This document shows, piece by piece, positions 35,601 through 50,000 of a stretch of 64,000 nt of DNA. Under the pieces are notes generated by a model, which saw nothing but the letters and a program-made list of their open reading frames with translations, was not told the origin of the DNA and did not search any database. Location: NCBI GenBank assembly GCA_963281155.1, contig CAUJLY010000006.1, positions 3,038,001-3,102,000 of the forward strand, written 5' to 3'. Both the position numbers and the translations under genes were made by a program. The DNA comes from Rhabditophanes sp. KR3021. Lineage: Eukaryota > Nematoda > Chromadorea > Rhabditida > Alloionematidae. Numbering within the stretch: position 1 is the stretch's first letter; the number at the start of each line of letters is the position of its first letter.

Positions 35601-38600
35601 ATAATTGTGCGAGATGATTTTGCAATATATGGTAAAATAGAATTCTAAAAAGTATAATTTCGGTTAAAGGCATTGTAATTGATAAGGCAAAAAGTAAAAA
35701 AGAAAATGAAGTAGGTCCATTTAGCAATATTAAAGCTAATTTAACGGCTGAGCACAAAATTATATAAATGACGATTCTTTTTCACTTCTCTGTGTCTTTT
35801 GAATAAGAATGGAAGGATGTTTGTAGAGCAGGAAGAAGTTATCCGCGCTGAATATATATCATTATATAATATACTGAAAGAAATATTCAAAACAGTGCTA
35901 TAGCAATAAGCTGGTATTTAAATATCCATAATAACATTTGAGAGTGCTTCGAGACCTCATGTCCTATCTTTACGTATCCTCGTTAAAGGAAGCCAATAGA
36001 AAATCGAAGACAGGTGTGTGTCTGCGTATGTAGATGTGTATTCTTTTATAGGAAAAGAAAAAAGGCACTCTAAATAATTTGCCTCTAAGTTTTATTTTGT
36101 AAAGCAGATTAGTTTTTTAAATTATGGATTTTAAAAGTATATCCTTATTTTTCATTTAAATAATTACATTTTCGCAGCGTAACGGAGTCGACATTATTGA
36201 AATAGCATATAGTAATCATTTTTTAATCAGTCTATAATCACCATGTTAATTAAATGGGTATTGTTTCTTAAAGAAAAAGCTATCATCAATATTTAGAGGA
36301 ACAATGATATAAATGTGCTTGGCAAAATCAAAGTCAAATAATGAAATATGTTTAACAGAGCTGTATATTCATAAAAAGCCGATAACAAAAAGAGGGTTAA
36401 AAGTAGAAAACTTTTAATTTAATGTATTCGATATTATAAATATAAAGTTGAAGCTATAAGTTAATTTTAAACACAATATATGTAAAATGATATACAAATT
36501 TCGACACACAAAAGAATATGAAAAAGGAGTATATAATTAGGTGTTTTGGTATACGCTCTTTCAAAAATCAAATTAAACAATTATACGGAAGATAATCTAA
36601 TACAAAGGAAAGTTAATAAAATACTACATTTTGATTTGTAACACGAATAAAATTGTGTTAAATAATTTGATATTTTCTTTGCTTTGTCCAGAAGTGTATG
36701 TTAGGATACTATTTTTAAAAATGAAAACACCATTTTCTTTTAAACATATTTTCAGAGAAAAGTTTAGTTGATGCGCATTCATCTTTTGTTCGAAGCAAAA
36801 TTGTTAAAAGCTATCTATACAAAATGAAAATGAGATGACAAGAAGATGAAAACGATTGTTGGTAAGCTCAAAATTGACGGTTATGTCCACCACGATAATA
36901 ATCAAGTCAAGTCAAAAAGATACGACAATATGTAAAGAAAACATTCCTGCAAAGAATATATTCCAAAAAATTCTAAAAAAGAATATACAATAAAACAACA
37001 CGAATTGTATTTGTCTATTCTTTAGTGACGTGATAGAGTATAGGACGGGATGCCCCAAATCTTATTAAAAGAATAATACGGATATGCTTTTGATATTTTT
37101 AATAAAAGTCAAATATATACACAAATGAAAGGTATCTTTGGATCAACACTTATTTAAGGCATATCAAAATAAGCACGTATCAGTTGTACTATTAGTACTA
37201 AATATTTGAATTAGCATTAACTATAAGAACATAATATTGGAATTGAAAATAAGACCTTAATATTAGCAATAATTTTAAAGGAAATTAAAGATTTTTATAC
37301 ACACTTTTATACATAAACTTTCACATTATTATACATTCCTTATTATTTGTAAAAAATAAACATAACAGGTAGATAAAAATAAGTATATTTAGGTATGATT
37401 GCTTTTGTACCAAAAGTATTTTATAGCTTGCAGCAGTATGTACCTATGATCATTGGAGGAGTCAAAGTTAGCTAAAAATGAGAACGTTACCATCGCACCA
37501 AATAATAAGTTTAAAACTTGTAACGAGCATATTATTTTTCAGTAAAATTGATATTACTTTATGATACGATTAAAATGTTGAAAGTACGCTCCCGACTCTT
37601 GTTATAAACAAAATTACAATCATATGCCTGGCTTTTGTCTCACATCAGTGTTCTTCATCTTACGTATAACTTACTTTTCCTACCCTAGGTAGAATATACA
37701 TATATACATAAAATTCATACACATAGGCAGATGTGTATATTTGGTCGAATTAAAAATGTACAAAATATATGGACGTAATTATTAACAAAAATGATAGTAT
37801 AAAGGTATTATAACGTTTTTATGGTTAAAGTGTTTAAGCCTGTTATATTATCAATTTAGATTTAAGTATTTTGAAGTGACGTTGCCGCCTATATATTACT
37901 GAACAAGATTAGGTATGTAAATTAATATTTTAAAAAATAGCTGTTGCTTTATGACGTATGGTACAAAAATATAATATTCCTTAAAACCTTTCAATATATA
38001 CAAGCTTAGCTTGTTTTCATTTGCATTTATTTTAAGACATTAGTACAAAGATGGTTAAAAATAGTTAAATGTGGTTGAATATTGTTTACTTTCCATACAA
38101 ATTTATTAATCATTAATTGCTTTTGGTGTGTTTTTATAAAAGAACAGTCACTTAAAAATAATAGTTTGCAAAAGAATAATCGATGTGCTTTTAAAATAAA
38201 CCTTAAAACGATAGATACCTAAAATTTAAACCATTTCATTGCAATCACCCACAACACACAACGCTGCCTTTCTTATTGGAAAAAGATAAAGCAAATAACA
38301 GATTCGGTCTAATTTATAAATTAGATAAATTTTCATTTTTATTTGATTGGAAAACAAAACATATGTATATGAAATTGAAATATATATATTTAATCAAAAG
38401 TAAATAAAGAAGCAAAATTAATTCATTTAGTTGTGATCTACATTGCAAAAAATGATAAGATTGATGGGACATATAGCAGTGTGTTGAAGAGACCATCATA
38501 ATAAAAGCAGAAGAATAAAGCGTGAAATTTGATAGGTTAAGCAAAAACAAAATTTGAAATTAAATGTTCGCCTCTACAGACACTCAATAACACATATTTA

Positions 38601-41600
38601 GCTACTGTAATGACTTATTTATAAAATATATCTAAATGTGTATATATGCCAGTATATTAAGATACAATTTTGACATTATGATAGGTTCATATCCAGCACA
38701 CATGTGTTTTATATCATTCATATATGCATCATAAATTATATTAATAACTAACAGTCATGTTTACCAATTACTTCTTTACAAAATCATTATCAGATAAAAA
38801 ATGTACATGCTTATAATTTGAAAGGAATATTTATATTCAATATATCAAAGATTTTCATATGTAATGTTTATTAAATTATTATGTGAAACTAGGCAACTTT
38901 ACAGGGAATGTGTATGTGTCGACTATTATGAATGAAAAATAAATTACAATTATTTTTGCTTAATAATACATTTTCTATGTCACATACACATCTCGTTCTC
39001 ACATTTTTGTTTGATATTAACAAGGAAAGGTAACAATTTTTGGCTGGTTAAGTATGCACAAGGATATTTAGATATTTAATGCAATTTTGAACCGTACCAA
39101 AATGTGATGACTAAAATATAAAAGATTACAGCATTTTAAGATGATTTTTTCTAAAATAACAATACATACTTTCAAATCCTCAGCTATAAAATCAGGGGTA
39201 TATTATTTTTAAAACTAAAGCTATAGCCAATTTTATTATTGTCAACAAATTCGTTCTTTGCGTAAAGAGTAAATGTTTAAAGCTATGTAAAAAAGTTAAT
39301 TTTGATAAAAATAAAGAGTTGACTTATGGACACACATTTAAATTATTATTTTCAAATATAAATCTTCCATAAAATGTGTTTCATGTTTAAGTTTTATTGT
39401 CCCATAAAAACTATACCATCCTCCCCAAAACAACTCATCATCATAAGGAAAAAGATGAATCTTGAAGTATGAAGGGTAAACAACTTTATAAGTTGAAATA
39501 TCATTGTTTGAGCATAACACTTGATTGGATACATTATGTAATGAAGTCAGTTAATAGTTTCTCGCTATTCTTTTAATTATATCTACTTTCGAGACATGCA
39601 TCATCGCGAAATGGCAATAATTTTGAATGATATTTAGCATGCATAAATTACTCAAAATAAGTTTGCCAAATGGAGTCTCGTATATGTAAGTTTGTAAGTT
39701 GAAAGTTCTTTGTAGTATGCTTTATCAAAATAAAGATGAAAAAACGTTGGCATGCATGATGGTACCAAATTATACATAAAAAGGGCTTCCATTGCAAAAT
39801 GCTCATTTCTTTTGGAAATGAATCAACTTACGGCATTTTTGATAGATTAAATAAATGACTAATATTTAAGAAGTAAAAGGTATGCTAAATTCACAAAGTA
39901 TACGTGACGAACTTATTCCCAAACTGTTATTTATTGATAAACATCTCCAAAGTCTATCTATTTATCTGTATGTTAAAAGCATTTAACTAAAATATAAATG
40001 AATCATATTATTTTGTTTTTACAGTTGAAATAGTATGCAAACTAATATTTATCATCAAAATATATTTTAATGAAATGTTTTGTTCATAATCTAATGAACC
40101 TCATTTTCATGAATATATAAGTTGCTTCTTTTTTTGTGTCCCAATTTGAAAAATAATGAGAAATATTGTTGTTTTAGAAGTAATATGTGTTGGCATAGAG
40201 AAAAATAATTATTAACATCAAAATGGTTTTAATTGCATTGGCATATGTAAAAAGTGATTGCAAAAAGTAATGGTTAATTATTATTGTTAATAGTAATAGT
40301 TAGAGAAATTATTTAATTTTAAATATAACAACTTATTGGTTTGTGTTTTTTAATCGCTTATTTTGTAAAAGAATAATGACGTAATGGATAAGAATTTCCA
40401 TTGTAAGAAGAATTATTATTAGCTTGATAAGGGATTTGTGTATTAGGGAAAAAATAGTTTAAAAAAACTAAAGAAGCAAGACAATATAGTTTAGTAGCTG
40501 TAGTAGAGAAAAACGTTAGAAGTAGTAAACTACTAGATATTTTATAATAACAGAGCAAAGCTATATGATGGTTGCTAGGAGTACAGGCATTAAGCCGATG
40601 TTATGGTTTTTGTATAAGCTAAAGTAAGTGTTGTTTTGTTGTGTTGAGAAGTACACACTACGCCATATACTCTCTATCGAAACACTAGGTCAATCCAAAA
40701 TTTGACGGCTGTCACAGTGATAATGAAAAAGAGGGAGGAATAAAGAAATTGATATTAAAGAGAAGCTATTTAGTTTCGTTAACTCTGCCACATATACTTA
40801 TAAAGTCTTTAAAATGCCTGAAAAACCTTTTGACATTATTAAAATTTCAGAACCTATTTGTTAGAAGGAAGGATATGTACATATTATTCATTTACAAAAA
40901 TTAAAATATTAACGTACTTACAAATATTCAGACTAAAAGATGCAAACTAATAAATTAGTTGCGACTATTGTATGCCTAATTTGATTTGGCATCAATAGCA
41001 AAAAGTAGAAATAAAAAATGGTTAAAACAAGTAGTGGCATCTCCTTCAGCTTGTTGAGTTTCAATTGTCACGAAAAATAAAGGCGTTTGGGCTTTTATGT
41101 TTGTGGAAGTCAAGATGTCACAGAGATATACAATTGAACCTTGAGCTAAATGTGGGGTAAGTATAAATGTTTTCTATTTACGTTGACCGAAAAAAATATG
41201 AATAATGAAAGATTAAGTATGAATAAGTGAAGGCACATAAAACGATATTTCAAATGCAACAAAAAAGTAAAAAAGAAGAAAAAGTGGAGTGGCTAAATGA
41301 TTAAATGAATTTTTTTATTTGATATAGATGTAATAAAATACTTCACTATTCAGCTAAATACATATAATTAAAAATATGGTCAGGACATCTATCACAAAAG
41401 TATGTCGTTTTTTGTGCATTGTTAGCATTAGCCTTTCATGTCAAAACAATCTAAATTTACATGCATTATTGGAAACTAATAACATCACCTCCACTAAAAC
41501 TAAGTAACTGTTGGAAAATATTTTTAAATTTAATCGAATGAAAGTCTTCATGCTGTATTATGTATTCGTACAAATTGATGAATGACGGTTATATACATTT

Positions 41601-43399
41601 TGTAAAAATAAGAAAGCTAAGAATGATTAAAGAAAATCATGAGATTTCTATGCTAAGCTTTCCCTTAATGGTTCATATTTCGAATGCATATAAAGCGTTA
41701 GAGCAATAATAATATTATAATGTTATATAATAGACAAACCGAATCAGGGACACTTGTTTTAAACTAAAATTTGGATGGCTCATTCAAAAATTCATTATAA
41801 TATATATGTTTATGGTATATGCAATTTAATTTTTTATGTATTAATTTGGACTCAATCAACCATATAAGCTAATTTTAAAAAAGTTATCATTATGAATGTT
41901 AGTGGCAGAACAAATTAAGCCCTTTCAAATAAATAAATTATAAACAGGTGTTTTGTGGAAATTATGCCATATTCAAATGTATACTTACGGTACTTAAAAT
42001 TTAAATTACATGCTTATATTTTCGATGCCAAAATCGTAAAGTGCTATTATATTTAATTAGAAACTTACCTCAAACCATTGAAATTAAAATACATGTAGTA
42101 TATAGCGAGTATCATTTTTAAAAGAGGAAACTGCTTGAAATCCGCAAATCTATTAATGAATGTGCATATAATAAAGAAATAAACAATGCCAAAACTGTTA
42201 ACACTATATTACATCACAAGTGCATTTTGAAATTAAGACATCGCCATGGCAAAGTGTGGATAAAGGATTGGATAAAGTAGAAAAATATACTACGTTTTGT
42301 TGATAATGCAACAGTTCATATCTTCCTAAACTATATATGTATCTTGTTCCCATAAAATAAATGTGCCTCTTTTACAAATAATTTAATTTAATATAGATGC
42401 TTCCTAAACTCCTTATGATTCATATCTAGAAGAAAATATGTAAAAAAGTAGAAGATATACCTTTAATCGGAACGAAGAGAGAACAATATTTTGAATTTTA
42501 AAAATGAGAGAATGAATCGACATAAGTCCAGTACGGCTTTGCCTATATTTTGTATGACTAAATATGACTAAGAAGATTAAATGTACAACAAATTGTTGAC
42601 ATCAAATCAAAACTGATTTATTGAGTATGTATTTATAAGTAGCATATTTATAAATTAAAATAAAACGGTCCTTCACAAGCACAAAAAATTCTAATCTGAC
42701 ACAATATTTTTCTTATTAAATTATCAAAATATGTTAATGCACCAATACAAAGAGATGATACCTTACAATAATTGACGTAATAAAATGGTTTTATTATTGC
42801 CCACATTGATATACTGATACAAATTGTAACATTTAGTTGGACATGATAAATGATTACGTACATTAACCTAGTCAGATGGTTGAACAAAGATAAGAAGTGT
42901 GAGAATGAAAATGAATATAATTTCTTAGCTTGTATGTTGTGATTAATATCATTACTTACTTTTTAATTGCCTTATCGGGAGATTAGGGAAACAAAATAGT
43001 TTCCTTTTGAGGTTAGTATGAATGAATTAGGAAGTAAATATTAATATGACATATATTTAGGAATTAATATGCACAAATTTAGTATTAAAAGCTATAAATT
43101 TAGTTATTGATATGATAAATATGCTTGTTGATATGATATAAATTTATGTATTTACTAATTTTGAGATGTAACCAAGTCGTATATGTGGCTTAAAAGAATT
43201 GAAAAGACAACATTTAACACCTTTTACAAATCTGTTATGCTTTTGTAGGACCTCAGTGTAACAAGCATGACTTAAAATGGAGGCCAACTTCGATAAAATT
43301 ACAGCGCATAAATGTCAGAATGAGGGAGAAATAATAAATTATAAAGTGATTTTATTACTACAGATACAATATTTTAAAATATACATTATTCACAATTTA
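32619..43399. other. Gene-poor stretch of about 10.8 kb
   Basis: I find no exon with both coding character and splice signals on either strand. Open frames of 60-100 codons here start at non-ATG codons or are hydrophobic AT-noise. It separates the divergent-looking 5' end of calcineurin (reverse, ATG 32618) from the 3' end of the alpha2-delta gene (reverse, stop 43400), so it probably contains the calcineurin promoter and possibly 5' UTR introns near its left end. A less AT-rich island at about 34120-34640 is listed separately. Confidence 0.5.
34120..34640. promoter_or_regulatory. GC-richer island upstream of calcineurin (candidate promoter)
   Basis: This block is visibly less AT-rich than its surroundings, with many CpG dinucleotides (GTCGCGGG, GGCGCGAG, GCCGTCGCC). 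It has no open frame that looks coding. It lies 1.5-2 kb upstream of the calcineurin ATG. A promoter or 5' UTR exon is the simplest reading; an uncoded RNA or an old insertion cannot be excluded. Confidence 0.3.
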
Positions 43400-46300
43400 T
43401 TATAAATAAAATCGAATTAAGATTATACTGATATAGGTAGCTGCGCATGTCAGGATGTAATTTGCTTTTGTGGATTTGCTTTTGCCTGCAGATGGACAAA
43501 TCCTATCTTCTTCCTCTTCATGGAAACGTGTATAATCTAAGTCTTCTCTTTTACGCCTATATTTGGGTGTCGACAAAGTGCAGTCGTTTACTGGAAAAGT
43601 TATTGTTTAAGATTAATTAGGATAAAAAAGGAAACCTACATATTACCGGCTGATGGTCACGAACCATAGAACCTTTGTCAAAGGATGTACTTTTGCATGC
43701 TGAAGTTTTAGTTTCTTTTTTTTCTTTGATAAATAGAAATAAATCGCTTTCATTGAAAGGAATGATACGAAGGTTTCTAAAAATATATTATAAAGAATAC
43801 TAATAGGCTAATCTAAATACAAACATACATTTTACATCCTGCAATAATATAGAAACCCATTTTTTGCTCAGCTTTTACACTCAACTCATGAAAAGATTGT
43901 TTAGTCGCACAAAATTCAACAATCTTTCTCTTACTATATGAGCATTTATCTTCGTCAATAACTTGCGGTTGTGCTTCGGTCAAATCAAAATAATTTTGAG
44001 TATTGAATATATTCCACCAAAAGGAGTATTTTATAAACTTGGCAGAGTAATTGAGTATATTTTTTATTAGGTGAACAGATGTTGAAGATGAACTGGATAA
44101 GCGATTCATCATTTTAGCAGCTTGGCATTCAGCGTGATAATTAGTATATGTGACCTGTTTGATAAACCCCGTTTTGTTTAATTCTCTAAAAAGTTCAGCA
44201 TCGTATTCCATCAAATGTTGAGGCGTTGTGCCAAGCTTAGTTGAAGCTATAACAAAATTATCTCTTGTGGTCAGATAACATGAGGTCGAAGACTGAAAGC
44301 ATAGGGCAGATATAAATATATTAATTTGTAATAAATGAATAAAAATGGTTCTATCCTAGGGGTGAAAGAAAATTAATATGCATCACATAATACATCATAC
44401 ATATTCATCACAAATTCATTTTGAATAGTTGTGTCCTCATAAAGAAACTCATACATAACTTACACTAAAGCATTCCTGCCAATTACTGCGATCTTGTTGT
44501 GTTTTATTATTAAAAAGTTCATTAAAGTAGGATTGGGACCAGTCAACGCCAACGTTTGCTAATTTAATTTGACTTTTTTTTGCTACTATGCTTCGACTCG
44601 TCACAATACCATTTGAATGGATTATAAATTGTAACTTGGGGTAGATGCGATGCTTTCGAAAATCAAATTTCAATTGGGAATTATATTCTTTGAAACGATC
44701 AGCCTGGCATACCGGAAAGACAACGTTGAAATTTTTGCGAGTTTGAATAAATGATAAGTAATAGTGTTTTTGATTGAAATCTCGTGGTATATGAATTGAT
44801 GAGCAATTGTTGATGTTGCCTTGCTTCCCATACCACGAATTTACCCAATTTGCGATGGCATTAAGATAATGAAAGAAAACTGTCTGTTCATCTTTGCACC
44901 GATTATCCGTATACGAAGCCATTTCGACAATTTTGTTTATGCTGTCGTTGTCAGCAAGGCTCCTATTGCAAAAGGTTTTCATGTCCGTATCATAATAAGT
45001 TATATCGTTGAAACTTGGATGTACGACAAAGTTTTGTGGGGCTTTGGCAAATTTAAAAGTAGGTTCTTCTTTTCTGTAGACAAATCCTATGATTAGCGGG
45101 GTTCCTTCTAAAACTAAGCACCTATACTCCCTCGTATCATCTTCTATCACTTCTCCACAATGCTGATCAATCATGTTCGTTCTGAATTCTTCAAATTTCT
45201 TTGAGTAGTACTCAATTTCTAAAATGTCAGTCGTTGGAATCGAATCTGTCAATCCCATCAACTTCAAGACCTCTTCATTTGTTTTCCCAAACACAACTCG
45301 CATACCATGACGGTACTTGTTCTTAATGTTCCTGCACGCAGTTCTTCTTATCGCATAGTAATCATTTTTGGGTATCTTTAATTTAGGGTGATAATATACG
45401 ATTCCATTGTTGTCGATGATAAAAGCATAAAAATTAGAGTTTGGCAATTTGATTAAGTCAGCAAGGCTTGAGAGCTTAAAATCTATCCCAGCCACGCCAA
45501 TAAATCCATTTGAGTCTTTGTCAGCTTTATTCAAGATTGGCATCGAAAGGCTTAATACGGCTCCGTGTTTCTGAGCGTCCATGTAAGGTGTCGTAAAAGA
45601 TATGGGTCTATTTTTAATTTGTGGATTGGCACGATATGAATGAGAAAGGACTTCACTTAATTTGTCTAAATAAAACCTCGAGTTTAATTTGACATCTGCA
45701 ACAGAATCTATGATGGTGTATTCAGCATCTGTTTTGCAAGCCATCCAATTCAATGGGGGCTGTTCACCAACCCCATATCCCATTGAAAATCCAAATATAC
45801 GAACAATTTCGTCTGGATGGTCGTTTGTATAGTTTTTAATTACTGATACCGGCCATTCTTCAATTCCATCAGAAAATAGCATTATTAATTTGTGGCCCCC
45901 AGATGAGTACGTGTCTGACATGTTTGTCAACTTTATAAACTGATCATAACTCATCTCTAATGCTGGTCCAATAAAAGCTTGGTCTTTATCTTCTATATTT
46001 TCCAATAAATTTCTGAGTAGTCTTTTGTTGCGAGTAGTAGCCGGAACAAACCCCTCAAAGCAATTTTTCATGACTAAATCTTTGCGACTATTAAACCAAA
46101 TAGCATTAATATAATCGTTGGGATTTAAAGTTGATAAGACATGTAAGACTGTCATTTTCGTTAAATGCTGTGTTTGGCCTTTGGCTGACCCACTAAAATC
46201 TAATAACAACAAAATATCTTTGGGAGCAGATTCGGCTGCATAAAACCAAGGCCGATAACGGGGATCATATAAATCATATGTATATATTTTAGGCTCGACT

Positions 46301-47035
46301 ACCCAGGCTTTGGCAGGATATAACTTAGTTAAGCCAGAGTATGTACCAATATATTGTCTGGAAATTTGGTCGTCATTTTTTTCATTTTCAACGAAAGTAT
46401 GTCTTAGGTTTGGATGTGCTGTCCAGTTAAAATCTTTAATAAGTCCCTCAAGACAATGATATGATTCAACAGCAACATGAACACCGGCTTTTGATTTGCT
46501 TCTTGGATCGTCTTCACTCAGTATGTTTTCAAATGTACTACCTGTAACAAGTGAATCATTTAATCTAAGCCTATGTTCCTTGCAAATTTTTGCATCAATC
46601 ACGTATTGGCCAATATTGTCTTGAAGACGGGCATAGAAAGTTTTATATTTGATATGAGATAGTTTTTGGAGTACCTCAGCTGAGGTGTCTTCAGCAGTAA
46701 TAGTCAATTTCTAAAAATATAAATATACATGTACTTTACGATTGAGTAAATACCTTTAAAGCTTCGATTTTTAGATTTAAAAATTTCTGCACTTTTTGAT
46801 ATACCATTTCCGTATCGGTCAAAAAGTCAATCTCTTCGTTTTCAATCTTTTCATCGAAGATCTCTTGAAAATCTTTGTTAATGATAGCAAATCTGGAATG
46901 TTGTATATAAGCCGTATGTAATTGCTTTTCAAATGCATTGATACCAATTTTTAATGTATGGGTGTTTGCCAAAGATGTCCGTAATGATAAAATGATTAGG
47001 CCAAGCAGTAATAACCGGATGAATTTTGTTCCCAT
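43400..47035 (-). CDS. CACNA2D: Voltage-gated calcium channel alpha2-delta subunit
   Basis: Exons 47035-46754, 46710-44464, 44292-43829, 43776-43640 and 43590-43400 join in frame to 1106 residues, the usual size for the family. There is a signal peptide (FIRLLLLGLIILSLRTSLA) and an alpha2-delta N-terminal region. The von Willebrand A domain has a perfect MIDAS (LLLLDFSGSAKG, D near residue 265). Next is a Cache/VGCC-alpha2 domain (IDNNGIVYYHPK), then a cysteine-rich delta part, and last a C-terminal hydrophobic segment (AATYISIILIRFYL) that would serve as GPI signal or membrane anchor. The protein is extracellular, associates with CaV alpha1 and promotes channel trafficking at synapses. Nematodes have more than one paralogue (unc-36 and tag-180 in C. 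elegans); I cannot decide which this is. The ATG is 1 nt after an acceptor-like TAAATAG. The stop overlaps an AATAAA. Confidence 0.93.
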
Positions 47036-50000
47036 GCTATTTAAATATAAATATTTGAAACAATAGGAAAGAATAGATAATCAGAAACAAAAGTTTTTAA
47101 AAATAAATGAATATTTAGCACATACAGAATTGCAAAAGTTTAACGCAGTAATAAGATTTACACTTTCAAACCATTGTTTTAGGTCGCTCTTTTTCTCTGA
47201 AATAAAAAATTATTACCATAAAATAATGTGTGTCTTCAGGATAATGTTGCCACACTAAACTATAATTATGTTCGTATTCGTATTTATATTGTGAATAAGG
47301 TCGTTGCCATGATATAATTAACGCCAATTCTTGCATCATAATTACGCTTTCAATTTAGGTAAATAAAAGTGAACGCTGTTTAAAAAAGTCTAACCAAAGC
47401 AAAAAATATGTAGAATATTTTAATTCAAAGAATTATGCGTAAGCGTTTTGATAAGAAAAAAGCATTAGAGATAAGACGGAGTTGACATAAATATTGCGCA
47501 AACACCATACTAAATATCAAATGGTTATGAAAACTAAAAATTACACATTATAAAAAAGGTTTAGCATTTCAAATATAATGTAAACGTAACAATTGAAACA
47601 ATGAGAGGTGAATATTAGAGAGACGTATTTGGGCTTATGTTTGAGCTTATAAAATATGATGTTTTTGATAGTAAATGAGTGGAAAATAGCCGTGTCAACA
47701 ATATTATTTAACCTGAACAGACTATATTTCAGTTAATATTTAATTGAAAATACACCTCCCACTTTATTTTTTACACTCGAAAATACGGAGGCACCATTTA
47801 CAGATTGTTTAACGAGAAAAGGCGTGAAAATAAAAATAAAAATGGCATTGAGGGAAGTGTTATATTATAAAATTTTATTCAAATTAGTTTATAATTGCAT
47901 ATGCATTATATGCAGTAAATATTGTCTATTTTGGCGCCAATAATTATTACTCTGGCCTGAACAGTTGGTATCTTAAGGGAAACATTCGTTATTTTGACTA
48001 AATATATATAATTGTTTTTTTATTAAGAAAAGTTTTCAGCTTCCAAGCCATTTAAACTTGAATAAAATTCAAATTTTTTATAAATTATAATATCTTATCA
48101 AATTAAATATTTGAAAAGCTTTATCTTTGTTTGAATAATTGAAAAAAGATAATTTATGTGATCAGTCCTGCATAATAGTTCTGTAAGTGGTAAGATAATG
48201 GCAGCAAAAAGTAAGATAATTTCCGTTCATTTAAGAAGAAACTAGTAGTAGTTATTGTTTAGGGCGCATAACGAGAACATTCTTGTTAAAAAGTCACAAA
48301 TATTAAGAAACAACAAAGTTCTTAGTATAAAGTTATAGTATTTTAATATGGACGTGTACAAAGCTTAGGATGTAGCTACTTAGTGGTTCAATATAAATAT
48401 ATAAACAGTTGTAGTACTTATTTTGTAGCTTTATTACTTCTTACGATGTTCTATCATGTTTTTCTCGTTAAACAGGCTGCTCAATTGAAAATCTTTGGCT
48501 ATTTTGGCAAAGGATGAATGAATTGATGTAGAGAATTTAAGAAAGTAAAAGTCAGCCATTTATCCACTACTTTTAACCAGTATCTCACAAGATTCATAAT
48601 TATATTCAAGTTCTTTAATTTAAATATTCAAATCTCAACCTAGCGAACAATATGGCCTATTTAAAAATTCAAAAGACTTCTTTAAAGACTATCTGTTTTT
48701 TGAATATTTGGCGTTAAAGTCAATTTATTAATGGTATCAGAGATATATACATATCAGCACAGTTAATCATGCTCAATTGATTAAAAACTTTCCACCATGC
48801 AATAATAAATTGAAAAGAAAATACAAGCAGAAGGTCTTTACATTTAATTAATTTATAGAACCGATTATACCAACAAATGCGTTATGACAAGTATATTATA
48901 ATACGTCGTATGACCGGTCAAGTCTAGGGAGAAGCCATATTGCACATCTCCGAAATTAATTAATTATACATTCCGGTAGAAGTCTTTATAGGATTATTTT
49001 AAAAATATGGCTTAAAATAATAAAACCATTTTGGAAAGTCAGTATAAATAGTTAAAAATGTGTTGTGAAAAAGGAAAAAAATGTCAAAAGAAGATGCTTT
49101 TTGAGTGATTGCATATATACATTTTAGACATAATAAAATAGCTTAGATTTTGATAGACGTAAAGATTTTTGTTGCCATTTGCGGTTAGTGCGTAAAGGCA
49201 AAATGCTTACAACATAAATATGTTCTAATTTAGATTTGATTTCAAAGTTGGCAAATTTAGCCAACTAACGCGTACCAACATACATTTGAACAACAAGTAA
49301 CCAACACGCAAGCGTATTCTATCTAACAATAATTACCAGGAATTGCTTAAAATCCAATTAAAATATTTATAAAAATCATAGTAAATAAAGGCGTACAGTT
49401 TATGAAATACGAGTGGAATATATCAATTACACACAAGACAAAAATGGTACCAGCAAATTGGTGGTTGACTGAAACATGACATGATTATTTTATTGTAAGG
49501 AGACATATGTTACATCCAAACCACTAAATCATAATATAAATTTTAGATATATCTCTTGACTTTAACAAAAATTAAATTTGTCATAATTATATTATATGAC
49601 AAGATGAATAAAAAGGGAAAAGGAGGATTTTATATTGATACTTTTTTACATAAACTTTTGTTTTAGATGCCTTTAAAGTAAAGTTCTGGTTAATTATGGT
49701 CCTTTAATTGTATTACATTAGATTAATCTAGGAAGAAGATGACACTGTTTAAAATAAACAATTTTAATCCAATTTAATCGTCCTTACTTTATAAACTTAA
49801 AAATGCGCCCACTGTGCTGATAATTATTAATTGTGTCTTGAAGTTAAATGATGCCTTGGCTAGTGTTAAATATACAGCTTCGAAATTATATTTTGCTTAT
49901 TGAAAAATCATTTAAAATTTTTTAACAAAGAAAATATGTCAATGTTGTTCGTTAAAAATGTGCTAAAGCAATTTATAAATTTGGATGAATGCAAAGTTAA

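Noticed and set aside
35449..35757. Reverse open frame of about 100 codons with hydrophobic stretches
   Set aside because: Composition is typical AT-rich noise (I, L, Y, F runs) with no family motif or splice context.
43640..43647. Donor CCG/GTAATA for the fourth alpha2-delta exon
   Set aside because: It would make the next exon start with an in-frame stop; the GTAGGT donor at 43639 keeps the frame to the C-terminal anchor.
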